Shown piece by piece: positions 1 to 8,293 of a DNA stretch of 64,000 nt; position 1 is the stretch's first letter; every line of letters starts with the position of its first letter. The position numbers and the translations under genes are program-made. Source of the DNA: Lachnospiraceae bacterium (GTDB lineage Bacteria > Bacillota > Clostridia > Lachnospirales > Lachnospiraceae); NCBI GenBank assembly GCA_014804425.1, contig JAAUZV010000020.1, forward strand, positions 1 to 64,000, read 5' to 3'. The notes beneath the pieces were generated by a model that saw only the letters and a list, made by a program, of their open reading frames with translations, had not been told where the DNA came from and did no database searches.

Positions 1-196
1 TGTGGGTGTCTCCTTTGATAAATGATTTTTATTAACCGCCAAGTTAACAATCATTATTCTAGGGGTGACACTCATTTTTTGCAAACCTCTCATTTGTTAC
101 TTAACAGGAATGCTCCTATATGGTATCTTAGCATAAAAAGAAATGATTAAAAGATATGTAAACATGACCTGCAAATACGGGAACATCAATTACATT
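1..196. other. Left-edge intergenic stretch
   Basis: No gene is supported here. On the minus strand an AAAGGAG-like ribosome site lies at about 9-15, close to the left edge, so a minus-strand gene may begin just outside the window. The rest is AT-rich and no terminator is obvious after the hydrolase that ends at 197. Confidence 0.4.
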
Positions 197-1012
197 TTAT
201 TTGTCCGGTGTACTTAAGAAATTCAAAACCCGCTCATTAAAATCTTTTGCTTCTTCATACAATGCATGACCAAGACCATGATAAATAAACAAGTCGCTTC
301 CGACAATTTTATCAGCCATTATAGAAGCAGAAGTGGTTCCTACGATTTGATCGCAATCCCCGCCGATCACTAATGTAGGGCATATTATTTTGTTTAATTC
401 CTCATAGGCATTATGACTCATACAGGAAGCTGCCTGTATGAGAAAACGTTGAAAACTTTTTGGCTTTCCCATTCTTACAAGAAACGGATAAAGCCGTCGG
501 TATTTTTTCAAGTATCCTTCTGAGTAGGATTTTTCTGCTGTATCTATCATTAAGTCCCTATAATTTTCCTGCATTGCCATTTTAATCCATGCACCGACAA
601 CCTTTTCAATCGTTTCATTCGGCTTTGCGCTTGTCACTGCCAAGATGAGCTTATTAACAAAATCAGGATGATCGATCGCAAGATATTGTGCGATCATACC
701 GCCTTGAGATACGCCTAAAATATCTGCCTTTGAGATACCCAGAGCAGTCATGGCCTCTGCATAGTCTTTTGCCATTTCCCTTGTAGAATATCCTTCCTGC
801 AGATGATTTTTTCGACTGAAAACATACACGGTATATTTTTTAGCATACCTCCTGTACATGACGGAAAAAGCAAGAGCCATTCCTTTTACCGTACGTAGCC
901 CGTCTCCCAATCCGGGCAGCATAATAAGATTTTTATTACCATTTCCAAAAGATATGTAATCCATTTCAGAATTTCCAACACGAACACTTCCATTATGGGC
1001 ATGATAAAACAT
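197..1012 (-). CDS. Alpha/beta hydrolase
   Basis: This is a 271-residue single-domain alpha/beta-hydrolase-fold protein, probably an esterase or lipase-like enzyme of unknown substrate. The nucleophile elbow reads G-V-S-Q-G-G at about residues 101-106, after the oxyanion region L-P-G-L-G-D near 32. The acid is likely the Asp in G-G-D-C-D-Q near 219, and the base is the His in G-L-G-H-A near 247. There is no signal peptide, so it is cytosolic. It starts 11 bases after the stop of the TetR gene and shares its transcript, so the regulator probably controls it. The substrate cannot be told from the sequence; proline-iminopeptidase-like or lactonase roles are possible. Confidence 0.85.
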   Translation of the reverse strand: MFYHAHNGSVRVGNSEMDYISFGNGNKNLIMLPGLGDGLRTVKGMALAFSVMYRRYAKKYTVYVFSRKNHLQEGYSTREMAKDYAEAMTALGISKADILGVSQGGMIAQYLAIDHPDFVNKLILAVTSAKPNETIEKVVGAWIKMAMQENYRDLMIDTAEKSYSEGYLKKYRRLYPFLVRMGKPKSFQRFLIQAASCMSHNAYEELNKIICPTLVIGGDCDQIVGTTSASIMADKIVGSDLFIYHGLGHALYEEAKDFNERVLNFLSTPDK

Positions 1013-1023
1013 AATGATCTCCT

Positions 1024-1650
1024 TTATTTTACGATTCCTGCTTTAAGAATTTCCAGATACTCTGACAGACTCTTAATATATTCTGTTTCTATTATTTCAA
1101 AATCGGCATAATCTTGTTTTTGTATTTTTGTCAAAAAATCATCATTATAACCTTTAAGAAACCACTTTATCATATCGATCGTTTTTTGCCTGTCCCACCG
1201 AAATGGAGCGGTATCAATATCCTTTAAAAACCAATAATAGATGTCTTGTTCCCTATTGCCGTATCTTAATACGGTTTTTCTGTAAATCTCGGCGTCGCTT
1301 TTTGTAAACGCTCTAACGATTATTTTTGATTTTTCAGGATATAAAATATACCATGAAAATTCCAAAGCAGCGTATTGTATTATCCGCTGAAACAGATCGG
1401 GTGAAAGGGTATTAACTTTTTCTTCTAAGCCGGAAATAAGCTCCGATGTGATTTCGTCAAGAATATAAAAATAAAAATCCTCTTTTGTCGGAAAATATTT
1501 GAATAAACTCCCCTTGCTGATACCGGCCTTTTTTACAATTCGATTTGTAGAACTGTTTTCATAACCATAATCGGCAAATTCAGAGACTCCCGCTGAAAAA
1601 ATGGTTTGCCGTTTTTCGGCACCCAGCCCCAAAAATAAAGATGTAGGCAT
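1024..1650 (-). CDS. TetR/AcrR family transcriptional regulator
   Basis: This 208-residue repressor has an N-terminal TetR helix-turn-helix. The recognition region includes S-T-N-R-I-V-K-K-A-G-I-S-K-G-S-L-F-K-Y-F, a near-consensus match at about residues 33-52. The rest is an all-helical ligand-binding domain. The ATG at 1650 was chosen because an AAGGAGG ribosome site precedes it at 1657-1663; the frame stays open upstream to 1752, but through the operator. A large perfect palindrome at 1693-1724 lies just upstream, typical of autoregulation. The alpha/beta hydrolase follows in the same transcript. The ligand is unknown. Confidence 0.9.
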   Translation of the reverse strand: MPTSLFLGLGAEKRQTIFSAGVSEFADYGYENSSTNRIVKKAGISKGSLFKYFPTKEDFYFYILDEITSELISGLEEKVNTLSPDLFQRIIQYAALEFSWYILYPEKSKIIVRAFTKSDAEIYRKTVLRYGNREQDIYYWFLKDIDTAPFRWDRQKTIDMIKWFLKGYNDDFLTKIQKQDYADFEIIETEYIKSLSEYLEILKAGIVK

Positions 1651-1669
1651 GATATTCCTCCTTAAAATA

Positions 1670-1724
1670 ACCATGTGGTCACTCTGTATGTTTCGTATCA
1701 GTGACCACATGGTCACTGATACGA
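1670..1724. promoter_or_regulatory. TetR operator region: perfect 14-bp-arm palindrome plus a second partial site
   Basis: Perfect arms at 1693-1706 and 1711-1724 surround the centre ACAT; the inner core is GTGACC-ACAT-GGTCAC. A second, partial copy of the core (CC-ATGT-GGTCAC) lies at 1671-1682, directly before the ribosome site of the TetR gene. The position between promoter and start codon fits an autorepressor operator. Confidence 0.75.
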
Positions 1725-1834
1725 GCATATCTGATTTGAATTTATTTGTCAATTACATATCCGTACTTCTTTCGGGGGGAGGCATATGAAAACTTAATGG
1801 CAGGTTTTGGGTTAAAGGAGATCAAAGCGATCGC

Positions 1835-1863
1835 TTGCCAATTCCCCGTGCGTCGTTTATAAT
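1835..1863 (+). promoter_or_regulatory. Sigma-A type promoter before the CD3324-family gene
   Basis: TTGCCA at 1835-1840 and TATAAT at 1858-1863 are 17 bases apart, a near-consensus vegetative promoter. It points to the plus-strand genes from 1953 onward. Confidence 0.7.
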
Positions 1864-1952
1864 ACCTGATAGGTGATTTCTGCAGGCTATGAGTGAAACA
1901 GCCGCATAAGGCAGGAATCTGAATTTTATAAAATAAAAAGGAGGGTATTTAA

Positions 1953-2003
1953 ATGAGTAAAGCAACTGCAGGGGATAGCGAGGGCTATTCAAATAGACGA
2001 TAA
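1953..2003 (+). CDS. Possible 16-residue leader peptide
   Basis: A 16-codon frame starts at an ATG preceded by a strong AAAAGGAGGG site at 1936-1945 and ends in TAA. It sits between the promoter at 1835-1863 and the CD3324-family gene. The quality of the ribosome site is the only support. The peptide (MSKATAGDSEGYSNRR) matches no family I recognise; it may be a leader peptide or the remnant of a degraded gene. Confidence 0.25.
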   Translation: MSKATAGDSEGYSNRR

Positions 2004-2069
2004 AACCGAAGAATGGCCCTTGCCTGTCCGAAATCGGGTACATGCCCGTTTGGGTGTGGGGAGGCAAGT

Positions 2070-2336
2070 ATGAGCTATAGGAGAGCGGAAGAATTATTCC
2101 CGCAGGAGATGGTCGAGCTGCTCCAGAAATATGCGGCGGGACAGACTGTCTATATTCCGAGAAAACCCGGACAGAGAGCCGTCTGGGGAGAAAAAACAAA
2201 GCTCCGGGGAGAATTAAAGGAGCGTAACCGGCAGATTTACCGACGTTATTTAGAAGGGATGACGACGAAGGAATTATCCGGTCAATATTATCTTTCTGTC
2301 AAAAGTATTCAAAGAATCATTCGTCAGGAAAAATAA
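2070..2336 (+). CDS. CD3324 family DNA-binding protein
   Basis: This 88-residue protein matches the CD3324 family of small clostridial helix-turn-helix proteins. Characteristic stretches are Y-I-P-R-K near 29, W-G-E-K-T near 41, the basic E-R-N-R-Q-I-Y-R-R-Y-L segment, and a C-terminal helix-turn-helix ending S-V-K-S-I-Q-R-I-I. The ATG at 2070 is preceded by GGGGAGG. A frame extension to 2013 is open but lacks a ribosome site. It is transcribed from the promoter at 1835-1863 and ends before a hairpin terminator. The family is presumed to bind DNA; no target is known. Confidence 0.85.
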   Translation: MSYRRAEELFPQEMVELLQKYAAGQTVYIPRKPGQRAVWGEKTKLRGELKERNRQIYRRYLEGMTTKELSGQYYLSVKSIQRIIRQEK

Positions 2337-2403
2337 ACGGATTGCTTAATCTCTATAGGAAATTTTTCAATCCCGGAAAAATTCGCCAAAGGCGAATTCT
2401 TCG

Positions 2404-2435
2404 AAAGAGTTTCGCGTCAGCGGAACTCTTTTTTA
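2404..2435 (+). terminator. Rho-independent terminator
   Basis: A stem of AAGAGTTTCGC with GCGGAACTCTT closes on GTCA and is followed by a T-run. It ends the CD3324-family transcript. A second, shorter palindrome (ATTCGCC/GGCGAAT) lies just before it at about 2380-2398. Confidence 0.7.
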
Positions 2436-2579
2436 TAAATAAATATTTGAGGTTGCCGGGCGCGGGCGGCACGCGCTATCATCAAAGCATAGTCGGCTAT
2501 GGGCTGCAGAAAATGTACCGGTCATCCGAGCGGTGCGTTTCGCAGTACGAAAAAGAGTATAGAAGGAGGGATTTGTTTT

Positions 2580-2615
2580 ATGTTTAAAAATAATAAGAAG
2601 GAGACCGTTCGCTGA
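2580..2615 (+). CDS. Possible 11-residue peptide
   Basis: An 11-codon frame (MFKNNKKETVR) follows a good AGAAGGAGGG site at 2561-2570. It is followed by an inverted repeat GGGAGG/CCTCCC and then the RNHCP gene. Only the ribosome site supports it. The stretch 2436-2570 otherwise shows no gene. Confidence 0.2.
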   Translation: MFKNNKKETVR

Positions 2616-2699
2616 CCGGGAGGTTTGCGTAGAAGGCATTCCTCCCAAAGCGAATTGTTGAGCAAGAAGCTCAATTTATGAAATCTTTCGGAGGAAAAA

Positions 2700-3128
2700 A
2701 TGAATAGAGAAAATAAAAGAAGACAGTATGAAAAAGGCTACGATAAAACGCATCCGAGTGATCGCGAATTTGTCTGTAAATGCTGCGGGAGAGTAGTCAT
2801 TCCGCAGGGCGGGGGGACGGAGCATCGCAATCATTGTCCGAACTGCCTTTCCAGCATACATTTGGACATAGAGCCGGGTGACCGCGAAGCGGACTGCGGC
2901 GGTATCATGGAGCCGATCGCGGCATGGGTGCGGAAAAACGGTGAGTGGGCGATCATCCATCGGTGTAAATGGTGCGGAACCCTCTCGTCCAACCGGATTG
3001 CGGCGGACGATAACCCGATGAAGCTGATGAGCATTGCGTTAAAGCCGTTGTGTATGCCGCCGTTTCCGCTAGAGCGCATCGAGGAAATGACAAAGCTGAT
3101 GGGCGGCAGCGGAACGACGGGCATGTGA
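2700..3128 (+). CDS. RNHCP domain protein
   Basis: This 142-residue protein belongs to the RNHCP family, named after the motif seen here as R-N-H-C-P near residue 43. Three Cys pairs (C-K-C-C near 26, C-P-N-C near 46, C-K-W-C near 90) look like zinc-ribbon ligands. The protein is hydrophilic with no signal peptide, so it is cytosolic. The ATG at 2700 follows GGAGG at 2690-2694. The biochemical role of the family is unknown; nucleic-acid binding is a reasonable guess from the zinc ribbons. It converges on trpF. Confidence 0.85.
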   Translation: MNRENKRRQYEKGYDKTHPSDREFVCKCCGRVVIPQGGGTEHRNHCPNCLSSIHLDIEPGDREADCGGIMEPIAAWVRKNGEWAIIHRCKWCGTLSSNRIAADDNPMKLMSIALKPLCMPPFPLERIEEMTKLMGGSGTTGM

Positions 3129-3175
3129 CCGGGAGAGGGAACGGCCGGGATAACGGAAACAGTATAAAAATAACG

Positions 3176-3220
3176 GCAGTGAAGGCGGTGTCATGTTTGG
3201 AATGACGCCGCCTTCACTGC
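3176..3220 (-). terminator. Terminator hairpin overlapping the end of trpF
   Basis: Nineteen-base arms at 3176-3194 and 3202-3220 pair almost perfectly around TTTGGA-type loop bases. Reading on the minus strand, the stem is followed by an ATTTTT run. The left arm includes the trpF stop codon, so the last codons of trpF are part of the hairpin. Confidence 0.7.
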
Positions 3221-3814
3221 GTGAACAAAATCGGCGACCTTCTGCGGGTCCTTTCCGATGCGCCCGGTGTATTCGACGGCAGAGGAAACGTCTACGCCGT
3301 CGGGATGGACGCAGGCAATGGCGTGCGAAACATTGTCCGGGGTAAGTCCGCCCGCAAGCAAAAACGGCTTGCCGTCACGGGGAAGCGTATCGAGGATGCC
3401 GAGGTCGAAAGTTTTTCCGCCGCCCGGCTGCGGCGCGTCAAACACATAGCCTGCAATGCTGTCACAGTCTCGAAAACGTGGATATTGTGCTAAATCACTG
3501 ACATTAAATGCTTTCAGGATCGGCAGCTTAGCGGCGCGCAGCACCTCGTCGGGCAATTCGCCGTGTATTTGGACAAGGTCAAAATCAAGCGATTCGATCG
3601 CGGCGATTTCCGCGATGGACGGAGAAACCACAACGGCCACCTTTTTGATGTCCGGGCGAAGCGCCTGAAGGATGCTCCCAGCTTCCTGCGGTGTTCTGCT
3701 GCGTCTGCTTTTCGGATAGAAAAGCACAATGCCGGCAAAATCCACTTGAAATTGGTTGATGAGCGCGGCGTCATCCGGTGAGACGAGCCCGCATATCTTG
3801 ATCATGACAGACAT
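3191..3814 (-). CDS. trpF: Phosphoribosylanthranilate isomerase
   Basis: This enzyme converts N-(5-phosphoribosyl)anthranilate to CdRP in tryptophan synthesis. It is a 207-residue TIM barrel, normal length for TrpF. The catalytic Cys lies in M-I-K-I-C-G-L at the N-terminus and the general acid Asp in G-V-D-V-S-S-A-V-E near 180; the phosphate loop L-L-A-G-G-L-T precedes it. The ATG at 3814 is preceded by GGAG; the frame is open up to 3907 without a ribosome site. No other trp gene is in the window, so this copy is solitary. It may serve tryptophan synthesis from elsewhere in the genome or overlap with HisA-like function. Confidence 0.93.
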   Translation of the reverse strand: MSVMIKICGLVSPDDAALINQFQVDFAGIVLFYPKSRRSRTPQEAGSILQALRPDIKKVAVVVSPSIAEIAAIESLDFDLVQIHGELPDEVLRAAKLPILKAFNVSDLAQYPRFRDCDSIAGYVFDAPQPGGGKTFDLGILDTLPRDGKPFLLAGGLTPDNVSHAIACVHPDGVDVSSAVEYTGRIGKDPQKVADFVHAVKAASFQT

Positions 3815-3944
3815 GTTATGATTCTCCTGCAAATATATTTTGCAATGTTCCTGAATCCATGATAGCATAATTTGAGAACACAATAAATCGAAACCTGCCA
3901 TTTTCATCGAGAAAAATGCTATTTTTCACAGAGGAGGACATACC

Positions 3945-4922
3945 ATGCAGACAGCTATCATTCCGGTCAATCCGAACGCCCACGAGGAAGTAAAGCGCGT
4001 GCTTTCTTATTTAAAGTCTATTGAGGGAAAAAAGATCGTTTTGGGACAGCATACACAGACAATGGGGCAGGAGGAGCTTGTCTACATATATCAAGTAACG
4101 GGGGAGCTGCCCGCACTTTGCGGATTTGAACTGCTGGCATATTCGCCGAACATTTCCGCACAGAGCGATGCGGAATGCTTACATGAGGTGCGCGCGGCCA
4201 AGGGAACGCTAAAGAAAGCTTGGGATTGGGCCCGGAAAGGGGGACTCATCACCTTTACATGGCACTGGTTTTCCCCGCTTGGCGGCTGCCATAAATCCTT
4301 TTATTCCGAGTGCACGGACTATGACGCGGATCGTGCCGTGACAGAAGGGACGCCCGAGCATGCCGCGCTTTTGTCCGACATGGACTTTATGGCGGGGCTG
4401 TTAAAGCCGTTTTGTGATGCGCATGTGCCGATTCTGTGGAGACCGTTCCACGAATGTGACGGTGATTATTTCTGGTGGGGAAAAAAGGGAGCCGGCGCGG
4501 TAAAAAAGCTGTATCGCCTGATGTATGAGCGCTACACAAATCATTTTCATTTAGACAATCTGATCTGGGTATTCAATTCGTCGGATGCCGCCTGCTATCC
4601 GGGAGATGATGTAGTCGATATGATCAGCCGTGACATGTACCCGGAGGCGCACTGCCATACAAGCTGTGCAAAGGAATACGAGGAGTTAAAAGGAATGACA
4701 TCGTCGCCGAAGCTCTGCGCGATCGGAGAGATCGGGCCGCTGCCCGACGCGGACGCTATCATAGCGGAAGGGCTCGGATGGACGTATTATATGACATGGT
4801 CGCATGATTTCGGCATGACGGAGCGATTTACGACGAACGAGGTGCTGCGGCGGAATTATTTGAGCGAAAACGGCGTTACGCTGTCGAAGCTTCCGGAGCT
4901 TTACCACATCAAAGAGGCGTAG
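3945..4922 (+). CDS. GH26 beta-mannanase-like glycoside hydrolase
   Basis: This 325-residue protein is a family 26 glycoside hydrolase, expected to cleave beta-1,4-mannosidic bonds. The acid/base Glu is E170 in W-R-P-F-H-E and the nucleophile is E262 in A-I-G-E-I-G; W-H-W near 104 fits the sugar-binding cleft. No signal peptide or binding module is present, so it probably acts inside the cell on imported manno-oligosaccharides. The ATG at 3945 follows AGAGGAGG. It is divergent from trpF, with 130 bases between starts, and converges on the AEC transporter. Other GH26 activities (xylanase, glucanase) cannot be excluded. Confidence 0.9.
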   Translation: MQTAIIPVNPNAHEEVKRVLSYLKSIEGKKIVLGQHTQTMGQEELVYIYQVTGELPALCGFELLAYSPNISAQSDAECLHEVRAAKGTLKKAWDWARKGGLITFTWHWFSPLGGCHKSFYSECTDYDADRAVTEGTPEHAALLSDMDFMAGLLKPFCDAHVPILWRPFHECDGDYFWWGKKGAGAVKKLYRLMYERYTNHFHLDNLIWVFNSSDAACYPGDDVVDMISRDMYPEAHCHTSCAKEYEELKGMTSSPKLCAIGEIGPLPDADAIIAEGLGWTYYMTWSHDFGMTERFTTNEVLRRNYLSENGVTLSKLPELYHIKEA

Positions 4923-4933
4923 GCTTTTCCCTA

Positions 4934-5875
4934 TTACAGACACAGGAATACGACAAGCGGTATCGTTGCGATGGAGAAGAACGTTGTCAGGAAAACGCCC
5001 CTTGCGGCGAGCTTTTCATCCGCGCGGTATTCAATGGAAAAAAGCACGGCGGAGTTGGCGACCGGAAGCGACAGCATGATCAGGCTCACGTTTAAGAGAA
5101 GCGTGTCCTGAATAAAAAGGCAAAACAGCGGATAGAGACAGAGCGGGAGCGCGATCTGCTTTAAGAGGATAAACGGATACATACGCCGGTCCCGCAGCAT
5201 TTCCGGGAGGTTCATGGACGCGATGGACGCGCCCGTCAAAAGCATGGCGAGCGGCGTAGTCAGTCCGCCGATATAGCCGACGACGTCCACGACAGGGGCG
5301 GGAAAGGACAGATTGGCGAAATACAGGACAATGGCAAGTAAGGACAGTAAAATTCCCGGTGAAAGCAGCATGCGGAGCCGGGGTTTTTCTTTTGCTCCGC
5401 TTTGGGAATCATGTGCGCTGCCGGAGCTGATGAGCAGGATACCGTAGCTGAAGCTCGACAGGTTAAAGATCATATTAAACAGCGCGGTATAAAACACCGC
5501 CTCCGCGCCGAGCAGGGCGGAAATCAGCGGAAATCCCATAAAACCGACGTTGGAAAACGTCGTCATATAAGTATAAAGCCCGCGCTGCGCTTTCGGGACA
5601 AATAACAGCCGCGCGATCAAATAGCCCAAAAGCGGCAGGATCAGATAAAGAACAACCGCGGCGGCGAGCACGAGAAAAACCGTCGAAACGGGGGCGCGCT
5701 GTGTAAGCTGCAGGACGGAATCAATGATCAGAAACGGCATGGTGACGTTGATGAGAAGCCTTGTCAGCGTGCGGTTAAATTCCGCGTTTAGAAACCCCAG
5801 CCGAAACAGGAGAAAACCGGTTCCCATCAGAAGGAACAGCGTAATGAGCTGGCGCAGGATGATTTGAATATCCAT
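4934..5875 (-). CDS. AEC family transporter
   Basis: This 313-residue membrane protein belongs to the auxin efflux carrier (AEC) family, which in bacteria often exports or imports organic acids such as malate. About ten hydrophobic helices are visible. Family features include the N-terminal L-F-L-L-M-G-T-G-F-L-L helix and G-F-M-G-F-P-L near residue 110, where helices break at conserved Pro and Gly. The start at 5875 was chosen for AAAGGA upstream; the frame extends to 5923. Only 11 bases separate its stop from that of the GH26 gene. The substrate is unknown. Confidence 0.85.
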   Translation of the reverse strand: MDIQIILRQLITLFLLMGTGFLLFRLGFLNAEFNRTLTRLLINVTMPFLIIDSVLQLTQRAPVSTVFLVLAAAVVLYLILPLLGYLIARLLFVPKAQRGLYTYMTTFSNVGFMGFPLISALLGAEAVFYTALFNMIFNLSSFSYGILLISSGSAHDSQSGAKEKPRLRMLLSPGILLSLLAIVLYFANLSFPAPVVDVVGYIGGLTTPLAMLLTGASIASMNLPEMLRDRRMYPFILLKQIALPLCLYPLFCLFIQDTLLLNVSLIMLSLPVANSAVLFSIEYRADEKLAARGVFLTTFFSIATIPLVVFLCL

Positions 5876-5940
5876 GAGGGGTGGTCCTTTCTTTTTGAAC
5901 TGCGAATTGCATGCGTTTCGCAATTACCTGTGAATGATAC

Positions 5941-5968
5941 TTGCGTGACGCGTCAATCCGGGTATAAT
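5941..5968 (+). promoter_or_regulatory. Promoter of the PanE-like gene
   Basis: TTGCGT at 5941-5946 and TATAAT at 5963-5968 are 16 bases apart. Short inverted repeats CGGGTA/TACCCG flank the -10 region and could be an operator. Confidence 0.6.
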
Positions 5969-6079
5969 GATGGTAGATCGGTATTACCCGAACAGTAATA
6001 GTATGCCCGAATAAAATTGCCGTAACGTATTGTATCCGTTATGTGCAAAAATACAAGCAATAACAGAAAGGGAATAGAG

Positions 6080-7018
6080 ATGAAGTATTGTGTGATCGGC
6101 GCCGGCGGAACGGGAGGCTGTATCGCGGCGTATATGGCAAGAGCGGGAAAGGATGTCACGGTGATCGCGCGGGGCGAGCATCTTGCGCAGATTCGTGCGC
6201 AGGGAATCCGATTGGAGACGGTGAAAGGAACGGAGATGGTTTCACCGATTACAGTATATGAGATGCGTGAATATACGAATCAGCTCGCACAAAGGTCCGC
6301 GGGCGGCCCTGATGTGATCTTCGTGTGCGTCAAGGGATATTCGCTAGAGGACGTGGTGCCTTTTATCAAAGAGGTGTCAAAAAAGGAAACGATCGTGATA
6401 CCGATCCTGAACCTGTACGGAACCGGTGCAAAGCTGCAAAAGATGCTGCCGGAGCTTTTGGTGACGGACGGCTGCATTTATATTGCGGCGCAGATCAGAG
6501 AACCGGGTACGATCCGAATGAATGGTACGATCTTTCGAATTGTGTACGGTGTGCGTGATCCCGATGAGCTTCGGCGGGAATTATTTATTGTGGCGGAGGA
6601 TTTGCGTCAGAGCGGAATTGAGGCGGTGCTTTCCGAAAATATCAGGCGGGACGCCCTGCAAAAGTTTTCCTATGTGTCGCCGATGGCGGCAGCAGGGTTG
6701 TATTTCCATGCCAATGCTGCGCGTTTTCAGATGACGGGAGATGAGCGGGATACCTTTGCGGCGCTGGTGAAAGAGATTGACAAGCTTGCGGAAGCGATGG
6801 GCATATCGTTTCAGGTTGACATTGTCAGAAACAATCTGGCAATCCTGGATGCGCTTTCTCCCGAAGCGTCTACTTCCATGCAGCGTGATATTGCGGCGGG
6901 AAAGCCCTCGGAAATCGACGGACTGATCTTTGAGGTTTTGCGAATGGCGGACCGATACGGAGTGGAGCTCCCGGTCTATCAAAAGATTGCGAAAGAGTTG
7001 GAATCTTATAACGTGTAA
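6080..7018 (+). CDS. 2-dehydropantoate 2-reductase family (ApbA/PanE-like)
   Basis: This 312-residue protein has the ketopantoate reductase fold. An N-terminal NADPH-binding Rossmann motif G-A-G-G-T-G-G is at residues 7-13. The C-terminal helical domain carries K-F-S-Y-V-S-P at about 197, where the catalytic Lys is expected, and S-T-S-M-Q-R-D-I near 270, matching the family signature. PanE makes pantoate for coenzyme A, but many paralogues reduce other 2-oxo acids. No pan gene is adjacent, so the symbol is withheld. The ATG at 6080 follows AGAAAGGG. Confidence 0.82.
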   Translation: MKYCVIGAGGTGGCIAAYMARAGKDVTVIARGEHLAQIRAQGIRLETVKGTEMVSPITVYEMREYTNQLAQRSAGGPDVIFVCVKGYSLEDVVPFIKEVSKKETIVIPILNLYGTGAKLQKMLPELLVTDGCIYIAAQIREPGTIRMNGTIFRIVYGVRDPDELRRELFIVAEDLRQSGIEAVLSENIRRDALQKFSYVSPMAAAGLYFHANAARFQMTGDERDTFAALVKEIDKLAEAMGISFQVDIVRNNLAILDALSPEASTSMQRDIAAGKPSEIDGLIFEVLRMADRYGVELPVYQKIAKELESYNV

Positions 7019-7056
7019 ATGGTGACTGCGGCAAATGTCTGCCGCAGTCACCATTT
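7017..7056. terminator. Bidirectional terminator
   Basis: Perfect 17-base arms (7017-7033 and 7040-7056) with a six-base loop separate the convergent PanE-like and LacI-type genes. The A- and T-rich ends of the stem let it work on both strands. Confidence 0.75.
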
Positions 7057-7059
7057 ATA

Positions 7060-8064
7060 TTACATTGTGGTATTTACCGGAGCGGTTGAGCTGCGCTCGA
7101 TCAATTTTGCGCGCATGACGGTGCGGCTGATCGATACATGATTGATCAGGTTGTTCAGCACATGATAAGCGCCCTTGCCGAGATCGAGGCGGTCCTGCCG
7201 CACGGTCGTAAGCGGCGGTGTGAGCGTGGCGGCAAACGGAAGATCGTCGAAGCCGATCACACTGATGTCCTGCGGAATGCGGATGCCGCGCTTCGTACAC
7301 TCCTCGATCACGCCCTCCGCGATGCTGTCGGAGCAGCATACGATCGCCGTCGCACCGCTTGATAAAAGCTTGGGGACATGATATTTGGCGGAATCCTTCA
7401 CATAATGTCCGAATGTGACAAGATCAGGATTGATCGGGATATGATGGGCTTCCATGCTGGTGATAAACGCATCATAGCGCCGCGCGGTGATCATGGAGTG
7501 GGGCGAGCCGTTAAAAAAAGCAATCTTTGTATGGCCGAGCCGGATCAAATGCTCCACCGCCAAGTCAATGCCCTCCGCACTGTCCGTCTCCACGGAACCG
7601 ACATAGGTGTTTCTTTCAATAAAATTATCGAGAAGAACGGTCGGCACTTTACAATGCGTAAGCTGCCCCATCCAGGAATCCTGAAGGGCAAAGCCGACGA
7701 GAAATGCGCCGCTGTAGCCGTTTTTCAAAAGATAGCTGTCATATTTGTTCTGTGTTTGAAATTCAGGTGTGACGGGAAAGATCGTGACGTCCCAATCATC
7801 GCGCAGCGCCATCTGGCGAAAACCGAGCACGAGATCATAGCCAAAACTTTCCGGTGTATCATATTTCATATTTTCTATAAAAAGAGCAAGCTTTTTGTTT
7901 TCCGCTTTCTTCATTTTCTTTGTCTGATACCCCATTTCAATGGCGGTATCAAGGACAAACTGACGAAGATCTTCGCTGATGTCGCTCGCGCCGTTCAGAC
8001 CCTTAGAGACTGTGCTGATAGAGACGCCGAGTCGATTCGCAATGTCTTTGATCGTTGTTGCCAT
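7060..8064 (-). CDS. LacI family regulator, probably of the maltodextrin genes
   Basis: This 334-residue regulator begins with a LacI helix-turn-helix (T-I-K-D-I-A-N-R-L-G-V-S, then S-T-V-S-K-G-L-N-G) and continues as a periplasmic-binding-like sugar domain. The ligand domain ends with I-S-V-I-G-F-D-D-L-P-F-A and T-T-V-R-Q, typical of the family. The ATG at 8064 matches the conserved start; AAGGG lies upstream, although farther than usual. It is divergent from malQ and lies beside malEFG and an amylase, so it most likely senses a malto-oligosaccharide. The target and ligand are inferred from context only. Confidence 0.88.
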   Translation of the reverse strand: MATTIKDIANRLGVSISTVSKGLNGASDISEDLRQFVLDTAIEMGYQTKKMKKAENKKLALFIENMKYDTPESFGYDLVLGFRQMALRDDWDVTIFPVTPEFQTQNKYDSYLLKNGYSGAFLVGFALQDSWMGQLTHCKVPTVLLDNFIERNTYVGSVETDSAEGIDLAVEHLIRLGHTKIAFFNGSPHSMITARRYDAFITSMEAHHIPINPDLVTFGHYVKDSAKYHVPKLLSSGATAIVCCSDSIAEGVIEECTKRGIRIPQDISVIGFDDLPFAATLTPPLTTVRQDRLDLGKGAYHVLNNLINHVSISRTVMRAKLIERSSTAPVNTTM

Positions 8065-8104
8065 AGGTGTGGTCACGCCCTTTCGAATCTGCAATTTAAT
8101 AGTA

Positions 8105-8133
8105 ATTATAGTAACCAAAAGTAAAAAAATCAA
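8105..8133 (-). promoter_or_regulatory. Promoter of the LacI-type regulator
   Basis: Reading on the minus strand, TTGATT (8128-8133) and TATAAT (8105-8110) are 17 bases apart, 40 bases ahead of the start codon. Confidence 0.75.
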
Positions 8134-8293
8134 CTAATTAAGCTAAAAACGAAAATATGCGAAAAAAATTTGTAAAAAATACACAAAATTACCATAAAAA
8201 AGCTATAGAATAACACTAAATCCAGAAAAATTGCGCAAAAGAGCTTGCAATTAAATGGAAAAAGTGCTAAATTTACAAAAGGAACGAAAATAA

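Noticed and set aside
1601..1789. 62-codon plus-strand frame over the TetR start and operator
   Set aside because: It is antisense to the TetR gene, runs through the operator palindrome and has no ribosome site.
2342..2587. 81-codon plus-strand frame after the CD3324-family gene
   Set aside because: It runs through a clear terminator hairpin, and its composition is unlike a protein; no ribosome site is present.
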